Shown: piece by piece, positions 24,204 to 34,534 of the stretch
How positions within the stretch are numbered: the first letter of the stretch is position 1
Layout: each line of letters starts with the position of its first letter
DNA from: Planctomycetota bacterium
Lineage (GTDB): Bacteria; Planctomycetota; Phycisphaerae; Sedimentisphaerales; Anaerobacaceae
Assembly: GCA_019456195.1 (NCBI GenBank)
Contig: VRUK01000051.1
Coordinates: 1 to 39,243, forward strand
Length of the DNA: 39,243 nt
Direction of reading: 5' to 3'
Notes under the pieces: model-generated
Database searches by the model: none
What the model saw: the letters and a program-made list of their open reading frames with translations, nothing else
Told to the model about the DNA's origin: nothing
Position numbers and translations under genes: made by a program

Positions 24204-27200
24204 TTATATAGTAACAGCTTGCTGTGCTGCATTTGTGTATCTGGCTCGTAGGTGTTTAGACTTTTGCAATAGCTGCTGCAGGTCCTGGTTTTTCGGGTCT
24301 ATTTTTATGCAATCATTTAGCTCAGAACAGGCCCGGTCGAAAGCTGTTCTTGAATATTCAAGAGCGTTTGACTTTATATACTCCTGTCCTAATGCAAGAT
24401 AATTCCCGGCAGTCAGACATTTAGCATGCAACTGCTTAATCCCAGGTTCTATCTGGTCCCAGGCAACATCCGGGAAGAGTTCATCGTATGTGAACGTATC
24501 AGTAAATCGCCTGATGACCTCAAAATGACATTTAGCCTTTTGGGCGGAATAATTTCTTGAAAGACTATCGGAGGTCATTCGACGCAGATAAAGAGCGTTC
24601 TGGAGATGATGCATTTTCAATCCATGCCTCACAAACCTTCGTATCATATCATAATCTTCGCCGACTAATAATTCTTCATCAAAAAGGCCTATTTTGTCGA
24701 GAACACTTCTTCTGAAACAGGTTCTGAATGGTACTATTGGAAAGCCGTTGTGGAATAAGTCTCTGATGAGCAATTTAGTGTTTATGTACTCGGGCCTTTT
24801 AATTACTCGAATCGGATTGGAATTCTCGTCGATAAGATAGTCGTCGCAATAAACCAAGTCAGCTTCAGGATGCTTCTCGAATTCCTGTAGGTGTTTGGCT
24901 ATAAAGTCCGGCGTTATCATGTCGTCTGCGTCCAGAGGAATAATATATTGTCCCATAGTTTTGCTTAGGGCTAAATTTCGCGCACCTGATGGACCGCCGT
25001 TGTCTTTGTAGAAGTATTTGATTTTGTCGTTTTTAAAGCTTGTTATGATGTTTCTGGTATTGTCTGTGGAGCCGTCATCAACAACAATAAGCTCGAAGTT
25101 TCGGTAATTTTGGATTAGAACACTTTCAATAGTCTCTGCGATGTGTTCAGTGGCATTATAGGCGGGCATAATCACCGAAACAAGAGGATTGTCCTTGCTC
25201 GCGTAGAGAGGTATCACCGATATATACGGATTTCCGTATCGCTTGCCGACTATATATCTTTCGTATAAGCTGTGAATTTTTTTGCCATGTTCGATGCCGT
25301 TCTCGTTATAATAGTATAGGCCCAAAAACTCAGGTATATGTTTAAATTTGTATTTGCTTGAGATGCGCAGCCAGAAATCCCAGTCGCCCGCACAGGTCAA
25401 CGTGTCATCGAAATAGCCGAGCTCGGTGTGCAGTGGTTTGCGCCACATTGGCTGTGAACCTACGCAACAACCGAAGAGGAGTCTTTCGAGACTGTATTCA
25501 GGTCTTTTGGCCATATTGGTAGCATGATGATTGGCAAAGGTGCCATTTGACGTATCGGTACATATCTGGTCGCCATAGACAAGAGCTGCATCGGGATTGG
25601 CCAACAGCATTTCAGCCATTATTTCCAGAGCATCTTCGCGGTGTCGGTCATCTGTATTGGCGTTAGTTAAAAAACTTCCCCGAGCAACCTTGACGGCGCG
25701 GTTCCAGGCTGTATAAATTCCTTCTCGTCGCTCAGTTTTGAGATAGACTATGTTATCATATTTTTGCTGATATTCATGAACGATTGCTTCTTCATTTTCC
25801 TGCGAACCGCTGTTAACAATAATTATTTCCAGCTTATCTGCAATTGTCTGATGTTCCAAATCTTCCAGGCAGCCGCTTAGGAATTTTTCCGAGTTGTAAG
25901 TGGACACTATCGCAGAAACCAAATAGCCCTGCTCTGACTTAGCAGATATAACAGATTTATTTTTATTTTCTGCGGCAACTGCAACTGAGGTGGGTGGAGT
26001 TCTGTCCAATTTTGTCAGAACATTGCAAATGTCTGTTTTTTGTTCCTCAGGTATTGTCAAATTCGGATTATTCAACAAATCTGTATAGATCTGCTTTAAC
26101 TTGTCATATTGGTTGGTTTGCATGTAACACTGTGCCAGTTGTGTGCATGTCTTTATGTAGCATTCAGATATATCAACCTGCTCGTCAAACTCTGAGCCGA
26201 CAAATTCATTTCTGTCGCTCATTACTGAGTTACACAGCAGTTCATATGTTCTTTCCAGCAAGGGCAAAGCCTCATCATATCTGCCAAAGCCAGTGTACAA
26301 AGAGCCAAGAATATAGCAGCCTTTAAATCTACTGGGGTCTAATGTCACAGCTTTCTTGGCCCACTCCACGGCTTCTTCAGGAAAGGTGTTCGACAGGTAT
26401 ATGGCAATGTTTATGATCCCTGAGTAGTTATTATAGTAATTTTCAAAAACATCTTTACTTCCAGGATACAAGCTGTGGATATGTTCTTTGTAACCGGTTA
26501 GGTTGTTATCCTTTCTCCATGCTAATCTTTCCATTCGTTCTTGTCGCGGTGTTTTTTCAGTTTGGGCCGGACATTCAGAACGATGGTCGTGATAAACAAT
26601 TACATCAGGAAAATAGAGTATGCTTTTTGTTTTTTCTTTCTGAGCTTTGCATATTCTATACGAAAGCTCCATTCCTTCGGGGCCAAACAAAAATTCATCA
26701 AAACCTCCCGTTTTAACAAGAACATCTTTTCTGAATGCAGAAAGGCAACTCACCTCGCAGGCGGTAGTTATAATCTGGTCGCCTAAATCATAATTAACGG
26801 GAATGTCTTCGGAACCGGCTTGACTCTTTGGCAAAACTTTCCCTCTTAGGCCGGATATATTATGGTTTTTGAAATGTTCTACAATGTTCCTGACAAGGTC
26901 CTTGTCGGCAACGGCATCGTCATCAAGAAATGCTATGTACTCGGCTTTAGCAAACTCGGCGCCTATGTTTCTTGCCGGCGACGGGCCAAAGTTGTATTCA
27001 AGCTCTACTCCGCAAAGCCCGAACTTGAATTCATCTGTGTGTTGTCTGAGCCAGGGCAAATCCCCGCCATTATCCACGACGATTACTTCAAAGTCTTTCT
27101 CATTTTGTTCATTCAGAGCGTAGAGGTTTTCCAGTAGCTCTTTGTGTCTATTATAAGTAACTACCACAAACGTTAATTTTGGCGCTGGATTCGTTCTGTG

Positions 27201-30200
27201 GTCCCAGGTATCTTTAATATTATCAACCAGAGACATCTGTCTATCTTCGAGCTTGGCTTTAGTGTTCTGTTTCCAGATATTCACTTCAGGCCAGTTGGAA
27301 AATTCCTGATGCTTGCTTATGCCTGTTGCACCAATGATTATATCTTCCTGCAGGGCATACTCGTAACACTTATGAATGACCATCTCATTTTCCCAGCTTA
27401 ACAAATCCATGTTGGCTATGCCGACGATATCTGGGCTGACGAAGCGTTCTCCCAGCGTCTTATCCAGATAGAGAAAGTCAAATTTTTGTGTTAGTCTGAA
27501 CCAGAATTCATAATCTCCCGACACAACAAATTCTTCATCGAAATAGCCGAAGACATCGTGAACACTTTTTCGCCACATCGGCTGAGAGCCGGGGACGCAC
27601 TCACTGTTAAATAATCGAGAACGCGAAAATTTGCCTCTTATCAAATTTCCGGCTGCAACCCGCCGCCCATCTTCCTCCGTTACTTTGTTCTGGTCCATAT
27701 AAACTAGGACTTTGTCCGGATTCTGCTCCAGTGCCATAGCCATTTTCCCCAGAGCATCTTCCGTATGCTTGTCATCGGTATTTGCGTTCGTGATGTACTT
27801 GCCTGATGCAACTTTGATAGCCCTGTTCCAGGCCTTGTAAATCGTTTCACGTTCTTCTGTCCTGATATATTTTATATTGTCATACCTGCTCTGAAATTCT
27901 TTGACAACCGCCTCCTCGTTTTGTTGTGAGCCGCTGTTGACAACGATTATCTCAAGCTTGTCGGCTATCGTTTGATTTTCCAAATCCTCCAGGCAATCTC
28001 TGATAAATCTCTCAGAGTTATATGTAGAGACGATAGCGGTAACAAGATACTTATTCTCATGCTCTTCGGCACTTTCAAATTGCCCGAAATTGTTCATGTT
28101 TTCATTATTACTTTTGGTGAATGATTCTAAGTTGTAGCGATTCTCCGGAGTTTCTGCTGTCCTCCGCTCAACAGTAATAATTTCGAAGTTACCGACCTCC
28201 AAAAAGCCCTCGGCCGGCTTCCAAAATGGTTGCCCCTGTACTGGTTCCCATAACGAATCACCCTGTAAAAATATCCTCGGTTTTACAGAAGTTTTCGCAA
28301 GTGTCTGCAAGAGAGCCTCCTCGACAACTTCAGGTACGATGTCTTTAACACAGTGATTTTGCTGATATCTGCATCTCCAGTTACATCCATAGCAATCCAG
28401 TGGCAAAGACACTGTTGAAGTAAGCGGAGAATACGGCAAAAACCTTCCGAAATGGCCACCCCCAAGTATTACAACATTAGGAGTACCGACAGCACAGGCA
28501 ATATGGGCACCTGCTGAGTCAGAGCCCAAGTATAAGCGACACTTACTAATAACAGCGGCCATCTGACGCAGAGAGGTCCTTCCTGCAAGATTATAGGATG
28601 CCTCTGGGAACTTCGTACAGATTTGATTCGCCTGCTGCTGTGCATCTTTGCCTCCCAGAATCACAAAATTAAAATTACTATCTCTAAGCTTCTCCAGAAC
28701 AGGTTCATAATTTGTATAAACCTTGTATGGATATTGAGCTACCGGGAATACTGCAATTGTATTTGTGGGCTTAAGGTTGTTGTTTTTGAAAAACTCTTCA
28801 GCAAACTCTTTATCGTCATCGGTTATCCATACTTTCGGAGCCAGTGATGGAGATTCAACGCCGAGTCCGCGTAAAAAATCTTTGTCACGCTCAAGCTCCG
28901 ATTTGTTCTCACTTTCGCTGGGCAGCAGTTTTGTGTAAAATTGATCATTATCCTGCCTGATTTGCAAAGATAAATTCGAACTGTCACCACAAAATGCTAT
29001 CTTCTCTTTTGCTCCACTGTTGATGGTGATGAATTCGCCTATTTTATCTCTGGAATAGACGGGGTAAAGCGTAATGTCAAATCTTTGTTCCTTCATGTAA
29101 TCTACTAATGTGGCCGTATAGTTTTTATCATTCAACATCGTGGTTGCATTGATTTTTATGACTTCATCGATATGGGGACAAGTTTCTGCAAGCTCGGCGA
29201 TGTGTTCTCGCAGTAAAACAGAAATATTGGCCTCCGGATATAAATCTCTAAAATATTTAAGCATGTCGGCGAAAATCACAAAATCTCCTATAGAATCAGA
29301 CCTGACAATCAGAACTCTCTTGTAACTGCTTAAGGATGGTTGAAACTGCTGTTCGGAAAACGTATTGGTAGAACTGAACTGCCATACGTTGTTAGCATCT
29401 TTCCGGGCAATAGGTATTATATTTTGCGACAAAATCGTATTAACCTGCGCACCATCTTTTACCCACCCAAAATAATCTCTTAAGAATACCGGAAAGTCTT
29501 TGTGCTGCTGCAAATGCCGCCATTGTTCGACCGCATTTTTGTAGCCGTAGTAAATCTCTTTAAAAGCCAACTGTTTTTCTGTAGCGTAAGCATAATGCTG
29601 GAAGACAAGCTTCTTTGCCTGAGTCTCGTGGTGTTTGAAAGGTTTAATGGTGGCAATATCCACCAATTTGCCATCCTGAGCGGGCATACAAAGGCGTGGG
29701 GGTTCGTGTGCCGCCCATTGAAGACTGGGATTGAATCGCCAGGTTCGCAGCCACTCATAGCTGGTATTATTCCCGTATGTGTTAATCGTTGTTGTTACAA
29801 GATTTTCGCCAACAAAAAAGTTGTCCAGATAATATGCGGCTGTTCGGTCCGGTTCAGCTATAAACATATCCCTGCTGGCGCAAATCTGCTCTTCGGTCCA
29901 AAGCTCATCGGAATCTACCTGCCAGAGCAGACATTCTTCGTTGATGTTGGCAAGAGGTGCGTTGACCATTTCAAGCTTTCCGTCCCAGAAAGCACCATTT
30001 GCTTTGCGATAAATTGTTACGTTATCAGGAAATTGGTTTTTTAGTTCATCAAGATACTCCGTCGTGCCGTCATTGCTGAGACCGTTGCTGTGCAATTGTT
30101 CATTAATCCGGCCGCCCAACTTCACACTCCAGGCGGTATCGTGTTTTAGCTCCGCAACGCCCTCGATAATATGCCAGTTCCACTTGAAAGGAAGTTGCTT

Positions 30201-32228
30201 AAAAACTTCAATATGATGACGAATGAACGGCTGGCCGTTAAGAACTATAGTAAAAAAGTGAATAGATAAAGACGATGCTATTTGGCCAACCGTTTCAACT
30301 TTCTCCTGGGCCAGCCTGCCCACATTTGGTTTGTTATCCTTTACCTCTTGCTTGTCGATATCGAGATGCATTTTCAACTTAGTAAAAGGTGGCTTGAATG
30401 CAACACCAGTTCCACATCCTTGTGAATGCTCAATAAAGATGTAATCGGAGAACTTGTTTTTGTATTCTTCCCATAAATCCTTCAGCCAGGGACTAGTTGG
30501 ATGGCGGATATCATCGAATAACAAGGCTCCACCAGGAGCCAAATGTGCAAAGCAAATTTCCAAATCCTTTTTTGCACCTTGGTAGCTGTGGTCACCGTCA
30601 ACAAGGATCAATTCGAACTGCCGAGGGTTGTCAGGTTCAGACCAAAATCTTGGCAGTGTTTCATGTGAATTACCGACAATTAGTGTTGGCAGATTTTTGA
30701 CTCCCAGTTTTTTTAGCTCTGAAACCACAAAGTCAGGCCCGGGATTTGGCACCCCAGCGTATTCTTGTGCCCAGATATCAAAACCGTATACTTTAGTTTC
30801 TGGTGACTGGACCAGCACTTGTGCTTGGGACCTGCCTCGCCTTACACCGACCTCAAGGTAATTACTGGGCTTAAGATTGGTGGCGTACCAGTTAAGGAAA
30901 GACAAAGTCTCAAACCATGATGCATTAGAATCTACGGCCCTCTTGAACATCTCTATGTTTCCTTCAAGCCAGTGGTCCTTTGTTAGCTGGGAAATTGTAT
31001 TTAACACTCTGAGTTTGGCGTTGGTGTCATTGCAAACTGAACGGAACAATTTTGAAGTAATTTCATCTTTGCCTGCTGGCTGTTGCGTAAAACCGCTTTT
31101 ACTCTGAAAGTGGCGACATACTTTAGAATTTGAATGCTCCACTGGAATACCTTCACCAACCGGCAAACGAGTTTCGACGCCAAATGGCTTGGCAAGGACA
31201 GTTAGGTATTTTTGCATTAATTTGTCTTTGAATTCTTTGTTGTCTTTCGCTATCCGGCTTAAATTCCTACCGCAAATGCTGCCAAACTCTTGATATAATT
31301 TCTCTTTGGTATTAACCCAGACAAGGTGCGGAAAGCCCTTGGCGCAGTGGGTATGCCTGTCCGTATCATTAATAATAATGGCCGGGATACCATGACTGTT
31401 TGCATAAATACACGAATGAAGTCTGGTTGAAATAACCAGGTCATACCTTCGATAGATGTCGAATAGGTCCTCGTAAAAGGAAGAGAAGAAAACAGGTATG
31501 TTGCGGCCTTTAACAAGGTTCAGGAAATGAAAGTATTCTTCTTTATGATGTGCTATAATCTCAACGTTATATTTTGAAGATAGCTCGAGGAGTGTGTGTG
31601 CGGCGAGCTGATACATCTTAGCTTCGCAACTTTGGTTTACGATACCTACTCGGTGCGGCAATTGAATTGAGAATCCTATCGTTTCGATAGCCTTTTGGGC
31701 TGGGAAATCTTTTACGTTTTCAACAGACAACATCGCAGGACAATTGATATGGTGGTAGGGTAATCCAAGTTCGGTAATGAAACTTGGTTTTTTTTCTGTT
31801 CTTCCTGTGATTACCCTGGCATTTTTAAATATGGTAGCTTCCGGCTCCTGGCAGATACTCTTTGCGACATAGGTATTTGCGTAACCGGCTCCTATTAGAT
31901 ATACGCGGTCCAGCAAGCCGTTCTCTATAATCCAGTTGTACAGGTCCTTGATTTCCTTGCCAGCTGATAAGCCGGCAATAACGACGGCATCAACAAAATC
32001 ACAGTACTTTTCCAAATCGCCCGCCGCTGCCATATTGTGGATGCCGCTGAATTTACTTTGCGGGTAGAAGTCTTGATTGAAGTTGTAAAATAGAAAATTC
32101 AAGGTATGTTCTTTGAACAGTATTTTCAGAATCCGTATGATACCATCTCTGACAAAATCGTCACCCGGATTCCAAAAGTTAGTACCGCTTATGACAATAT
32201 TTTTTATTTTCGTTCTATTATTGTCCAT
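24204..32228 (-). CDS. Giant multi-domain glycosyltransferase / methyltransferase / pyruvyltransferase-like protein
   Basis: One uninterrupted 2674-residue protein with no signal peptide. Domains in order: polysaccharide pyruvyltransferase-like (1-330, ending VISTRLHSCIYANSHGIPAI); class I SAM methyltransferase (about 450-625, YLEVGVRRGRS, LVDGDHSYQGAKKDLE); GT-A domain (about 650-960, DxD-like QVDSDELW near 771); GT9 heptosyltransferase-like (969-1310, VLIVRSDSIGDF, YLGSDSAGAHIACAVGTPNV); GT2 (1394-1605, NANTDDKHTEDAL); GT2 (1683-1895, AFLDDDAVADKDL); TPR-like helices (about 1940-2075); GT2 (2102-2320); GT2 (2347-2600, IPLDADDMITPDF). The first and third GT2 modules are close duplicates. AGGA precedes the ATG. 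Last gene of the hddA operon, next to fliD. It probably assembles an entire oligosaccharide on a filament protein (inference). Confidence 0.88.
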   Translation of the reverse strand: MDNNRTKIKNIVISGTNFWNPGDDFVRDGIIRILKILFKEHTLNFLFYNFNQDFYPQSKFSGIHNMAAAGDLEKYCDFVDAVVIAGLSAGKEIKDLYNWIIENGLLDRVYLIGAGYANTYVAKSICQEPEATIFKNARVITGRTEKKPSFITELGLPYHHINCPAMLSVENVKDFPAQKAIETIGFSIQLPHRVGIVNQSCEAKMYQLAAHTLLELSSKYNVEIIAHHKEEYFHFLNLVKGRNIPVFFSSFYEDLFDIYRRYDLVISTRLHSCIYANSHGIPAIIINDTDRHTHCAKGFPHLVWVNTKEKLYQEFGSICGRNLSRIAKDNKEFKDKLMQKYLTVLAKPFGVETRLPVGEGIPVEHSNSKVCRHFQSKSGFTQQPAGKDEITSKLFRSVCNDTNAKLRVLNTISQLTKDHWLEGNIEMFKRAVDSNASWFETLSFLNWYATNLKPSNYLEVGVRRGRSQAQVLVQSPETKVYGFDIWAQEYAGVPNPGPDFVVSELKKLGVKNLPTLIVGNSHETLPRFWSEPDNPRQFELILVDGDHSYQGAKKDLEICFAHLAPGGALLFDDIRHPTSPWLKDLWEEYKNKFSDYIFIEHSQGCGTGVAFKPPFTKLKMHLDIDKQEVKDNKPNVGRLAQEKVETVGQIASSLSIHFFTIVLNGQPFIRHHIEVFKQLPFKWNWHIIEGVAELKHDTAWSVKLGGRINEQLHSNGLSNDGTTEYLDELKNQFPDNVTIYRKANGAFWDGKLEMVNAPLANINEECLLWQVDSDELWTEEQICASRDMFIAEPDRTAAYYLDNFFVGENLVTTTINTYGNNTSYEWLRTWRFNPSLQWAAHEPPRLCMPAQDGKLVDIATIKPFKHHETQAKKLVFQHYAYATEKQLAFKEIYYGYKNAVEQWRHLQQHKDFPVFLRDYFGWVKDGAQVNTILSQNIIPIARKDANNVWQFSSTNTFSEQQFQPSLSSYKRVLIVRSDSIGDFVIFADMLKYFRDLYPEANISVLLREHIAELAETCPHIDEVIKINATTMLNDKNYTATLVDYMKEQRFDITLYPVYSRDKIGEFITINSGAKEKIAFCGDSSNLSLQIRQDNDQFYTKLLPSESENKSELERDKDFLRGLGVESPSLAPKVWITDDDKEFAEEFFKNNNLKPTNTIAVFPVAQYPYKVYTNYEPVLEKLRDSNFNFVILGGKDAQQQANQICTKFPEASYNLAGRTSLRQMAAVISKCRLYLGSDSAGAHIACAVGTPNVVILGGGHFGRFLPYSPLTSTVSLPLDCYGCNWRCRYQQNHCVKDIVPEVVEEALLQTLAKTSVKPRIFLQGDSLWEPVQGQPFWKPAEGFLEVGNFEIITVERRTAETPENRYNLESFTKSNNENMNNFGQFESAEEHENKYLVTAIVSTYNSERFIRDCLEDLENQTIADKLEIIVVNSGSQQNEEAVVKEFQSRYDNIKYIRTEERETIYKAWNRAIKVASGKYITNANTDDKHTEDALGKMAMALEQNPDKVLVYMDQNKVTEEDGRRVAAGNLIRGKFSRSRLFNSECVPGSQPMWRKSVHDVFGYFDEEFVVSGDYEFWFRLTQKFDFLYLDKTLGERFVSPDIVGIANMDLLSWENEMVIHKCYEYALQEDIIIGATGISKHQEFSNWPEVNIWKQNTKAKLEDRQMSLVDNIKDTWDHRTNPAPKLTFVVVTYNRHKELLENLYALNEQNEKDFEVIVVDNGGDLPWLRQHTDEFKFGLCGVELEYNFGPSPARNIGAEFAKAEYIAFLDDDAVADKDLVRNIVEHFKNHNISGLRGKVLPKSQAGSEDIPVNYDLGDQIITTACEVSCLSAFRKDVLVKTGGFDEFLFGPEGMELSYRICKAQKEKTKSILYFPDVIVYHDHRSECPAQTEKTPRQERMERLAWRKDNNLTGYKEHIHSLYPGSKDVFENYYNNYSGIINIAIYLSNTFPEEAVEWAKKAVTLDPSRFKGCYILGSLYTGFGRYDEALPLLERTYELLCNSVMSDRNEFVGSEFDEQVDISECYIKTCTQLAQCYMQTNQYDKLKQIYTDLLNNPNLTIPEEQKTDICNVLTKLDRTPPTSVAVAAENKNKSVISAKSEQGYLVSAIVSTYNSEKFLSGCLEDLEHQTIADKLEIIIVNSGSQENEEAIVHEYQQKYDNIVYLKTERREGIYTAWNRAVKVARGSFLTNANTDDRHREDALEIMAEMLLANPDAALVYGDQICTDTSNGTFANHHATNMAKRPEYSLERLLFGCCVGSQPMWRKPLHTELGYFDDTLTCAGDWDFWLRISSKYKFKHIPEFLGLYYYNENGIEHGKKIHSLYERYIVGKRYGNPYISVIPLYASKDNPLVSVIMPAYNATEHIAETIESVLIQNYRNFELIVVDDGSTDNTRNIITSFKNDKIKYFYKDNGGPSGARNLALSKTMGQYIIPLDADDMITPDFIAKHLQEFEKHPEADLVYCDDYLIDENSNPIRVIKRPEYINTKLLIRDLFHNGFPIVPFRTCFRRSVLDKIGLFDEELLVGEDYDMIRRFVRHGLKMHHLQNALYLRRMTSDSLSRNYSAQKAKCHFEVIRRFTDTFTYDELFPDVAWDQIEPGIKQLHAKCLTAGNYLALGQEYIKSNALEYSRTAFDRACSELNDCIKIDPKNQDLQQLLQKSKHLRARYTNAAQQAVTI
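25647..25925 (-). repeat. Internal duplicated GT2 module, downstream copy
   Basis: This stretch encodes residues 2102-2194 of the giant protein and is about 70 of 93 residues identical, by eye, to residues 1394-1486. The shared core includes QTIADKLEII, VNSGSQ and TNANTDD. It marks a duplication within the gene. Confidence 0.8.
27771..28049 (-). repeat. Internal duplicated GT2 module, upstream copy
   Basis: Encodes residues 1394-1486 of the giant protein and pairs with the copy at 25647-25925. The similarity weakens after the NANTDD motif, where acceptor-side sequence would lie, consistent with duplication followed by a change in specificity. Confidence 0.8.
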
Positions 32229-32367
32229 TCTCTATTTCCTATTCACAGAAGAAACTATTTTTACTATTCTCTCTTTACGCCAACGTGCCAATGCGGCCTT
32301 TACTCTATTAGGTTGAATATAAAGCATCAATAAACTCTCGAAAACCGGTTATCCAGGAATAGGTTTC

Positions 32368-33801
32368 CTAACGACTTGTCACTCTATTATCGCTCTGTTC
32401 AAATTCATTTATGGCCTGATTTAGTGTTGTAAGCAGTTTTTTAACGCCGTCATGTTCGGGTTGTAGCTTTAGTTCTATCTCGCAGGCTTGTCTGGCTGTG
32501 TATAGCGTGCCAATCTGCGCGTGGGCGGTAGCCATAGCATAATACAAATTGGGCATCCTCGGACAATCCGAGCATACCTCATCAAAATGTTTCACCGCCT
32601 CCACTGGGTTTACGTCGCGCAGAAATTCGACGCCCATTCTAAAGAGTTCCTCGGCTAATCTGTTTTGATGCGGTTGCCAAACTCTTTCTGGAGAAGTCTC
32701 AACTAACCTGATGATGGCCTTTGACCAGCGATGGTCCGGTTGTAACTTAAGTTCTTCATGGCTTGCTTTTACTGCTTCTTTCATCCTGCCTGATTTAAAA
32801 AGGATATTTGCTCTTTGGTAATTAAGATTTAGACGAATGGCATTACATTGAACCAGCGTATCAAAGTATTCAAGGGCATCATCTAACTGTTCTTTTTGCC
32901 TTAGTTCCATACCTCGCTTATAAAGTTGCTCAGTTATTAAATCTAATCTTTTCTGATTACGTCCTTTCCTAAATGCCTCAGGCGCGTACTGCCTCGCCAG
33001 GTCCCAAGCTCCGATGCTACAATAAACTGTAACAAGACAGGGAGATAAACCGGCTATGGCTTTGTCCTGAAGCAGACGGATAGATTCAGGCGTCTCCGGA
33101 TTACTACAAAGCCTTTCAATCGCAATTTTTCGTGCGGCCATCATGTCAGCCTTTAAATTTGCTTGACGGCTCAATTCTCCGGGATGCACCGCATATTTAG
33201 CTACCAGGCCGGTTACATGGCGTATGGGGAATTTGGCGCCGAGTCTGATCCATAAATCAAATTCGCCACAACCAGTATATTCACGTAAATCAATTGCTTC
33301 ATAACTGGACCTTCTGAAAAAACTGGTGCAAAACGGTGGTGTAAACTCGGAACAGAGAAATTTTTCAAAATCCCAGAGTTTTGGAATGTGCTTTGTGGTT
33401 ATATTACCATCAATATCTGTGATATAATGGTCGCCATAAATTGCTGCGACCTCGGGATATTTCATAAGGTTTTCAACAGCCCACGATACCGCATGAGGCA
33501 ACAATTCTTCGTCAGCTAAACATGAGCCGAAAAACTCTCCCCGAACACGTGAAAGTGCGCGAAAAAAACCATCTCCAGGTCCCGAGTCGGGCTCTGAAAC
33601 GAGACTGATTCTGTCTCCGTAACTTTTAAGAATTTCGAGGGTACCATCTGTAGAAGCGCCATCCTGAACAACAAACTCTATGTTTGGATAGTCCTGTGCG
33701 AGAACGCTCTCAATTGAACGTTTGATGGGACCTACACTGTTTTTGACACATGAACAAACCGAAACGAGTGGATATTCACAATTATTAGATTTAGCTTGCA
33801 T
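32368..33801 (-). CDS. GT2 glycosyltransferase with C-terminal TPRs
   Basis: A 477-residue protein. Residues about 10-235 form a GT-A fold of family GT2: YPLVSVCSCVKNSVGPIKRSIESVLAQDYP, FVVQDGASTDGT, LADEELLPHA in the DxD position, and GCGEFDLWIRLGAKF as the acceptor/base region. Residues about 290-465 are helical TPR-like repeats (LDDALEYFDTLVQCN, MKEAVKASHEELKLQPDH, VEAVKHFDEVCSDCP). It lies 19 bases after hddC and 139 bases before the giant gene; that gap has no clear terminator. Its operon partners make an activated heptose, so it may transfer that or an adjoining sugar (inference). Confidence 0.85.
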   Translation of the reverse strand: MQAKSNNCEYPLVSVCSCVKNSVGPIKRSIESVLAQDYPNIEFVVQDGASTDGTLEILKSYGDRISLVSEPDSGPGDGFFRALSRVRGEFFGSCLADEELLPHAVSWAVENLMKYPEVAAIYGDHYITDIDGNITTKHIPKLWDFEKFLCSEFTPPFCTSFFRRSSYEAIDLREYTGCGEFDLWIRLGAKFPIRHVTGLVAKYAVHPGELSRQANLKADMMAARKIAIERLCSNPETPESIRLLQDKAIAGLSPCLVTVYCSIGAWDLARQYAPEAFRKGRNQKRLDLITEQLYKRGMELRQKEQLDDALEYFDTLVQCNAIRLNLNYQRANILFKSGRMKEAVKASHEELKLQPDHRWSKAIIRLVETSPERVWQPHQNRLAEELFRMGVEFLRDVNPVEAVKHFDEVCSDCPRMPNLYYAMATAHAQIGTLYTARQACEIELKLQPEHDGVKKLLTTLNQAINEFEQSDNRVTSR

Positions 33802-33820
33802 AAATTCGATCTTGGTTAAA

Positions 33821-34531
33821 CTATTTGGCCTCTATCGAGAAAAAACTGCTTGCCCGTTCATATCGTTCGGGGGTTCCTATATCAATCAACTCCGCACGGC
33901 TGACAAAAGCGAAACTGTCCAGATTGGTCAGTTTCGGAAAAAGGTCATATTCCAGTGAATATTTTGTATTTGCAGGTATGAAAGAAAGAATCTTCTTCTG
34001 AAAAAGATAAATTCCCACATTAATATAGCCGGTTCTGGCTTTTGCTTTTTTTTCTTCGAAGCCGCTAATTCTCTGTAAGTTGTCTAATGTAACCAGACCG
34101 CAGTCGGATGTATCTTCAGATTCGACTACCGCCATTGACATTAGGGCTTGCTTTAACAAATGAAAGTCGTAAAATTCGGCTAAGTTCATCGGGCAAAATG
34201 AATCACCATTGGTGACAAGGAATGGTTCGCTTTGTATGAATCTTTCCGCGTTCTTGATAGAACCGGCGGTTCCAAGTGGGATTTGCTCATTAGAAACGAT
34301 GAACTCAAGCGAACCTTTCTTATGGCTGTAATGCTCCTGAATTACCTCTGACATATGGCCGGTGCATAGCACAAAACGACTGAAGCCGAATCCGCAGAAA
34401 TAATCTATCAGGATATCAAGAAACGGCTGCTGGTTTATCTGGACCATTGACTTGGGACGGTCATCAACAGTCCCCCGAAGCCGGCTACCAATGCCACCGC
34501 ACAGTATTACTACATCAATTTCTTTAAGCAT
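33821..34531 (-). CDS. hddC: D-glycero-D-manno-heptose 1-phosphate guanylyltransferase-like nucleotidyltransferase
   Basis: A 236-residue sugar-phosphate nucleotidyltransferase. The activating-nucleotide loop CGGIGSRLRG and RPKSMVQI lie at residues about 11-30, then PLGTAGSIKNAE, TNGDSFCPMNL for metal binding, and C-terminal IDIGTPERY. Length and motifs fit HddC, which joins GTP to heptose 1-phosphate to give GDP-heptose. The hddA-like kinase directly upstream (3 bases between them) strongly supports this over RfbF/GlmU-type enzymes. The nucleotide and sugar are inferred from family and neighbour, not visible directly. Confidence 0.8.
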   Translation of the reverse strand: MLKEIDVVILCGGIGSRLRGTVDDRPKSMVQINQQPFLDILIDYFCGFGFSRFVLCTGHMSEVIQEHYSHKKGSLEFIVSNEQIPLGTAGSIKNAERFIQSEPFLVTNGDSFCPMNLAEFYDFHLLKQALMSMAVVESEDTSDCGLVTLDNLQRISGFEEKKAKARTGYINVGIYLFQKKILSFIPANTKYSLEYDLFPKLTNLDSFAFVSRAELIDIGTPERYERASSFFSIEAK

Positions 34532-34534
34532 TTT

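Noticed and set aside
29502..30044. 180-codon plus-strand open frame inside the giant gene
   Set aside because: It is antisense to the GT-A domain, which has clear family motifs on the minus strand. No ribosome-binding site or domain supports it.
32280..32300. TGGCACG on the minus strand upstream of the giant gene
   Set aside because: It has a perfect -24 half but no TTGC at the -12 position (CGTAA instead), so it is not called a sigma-54 promoter.
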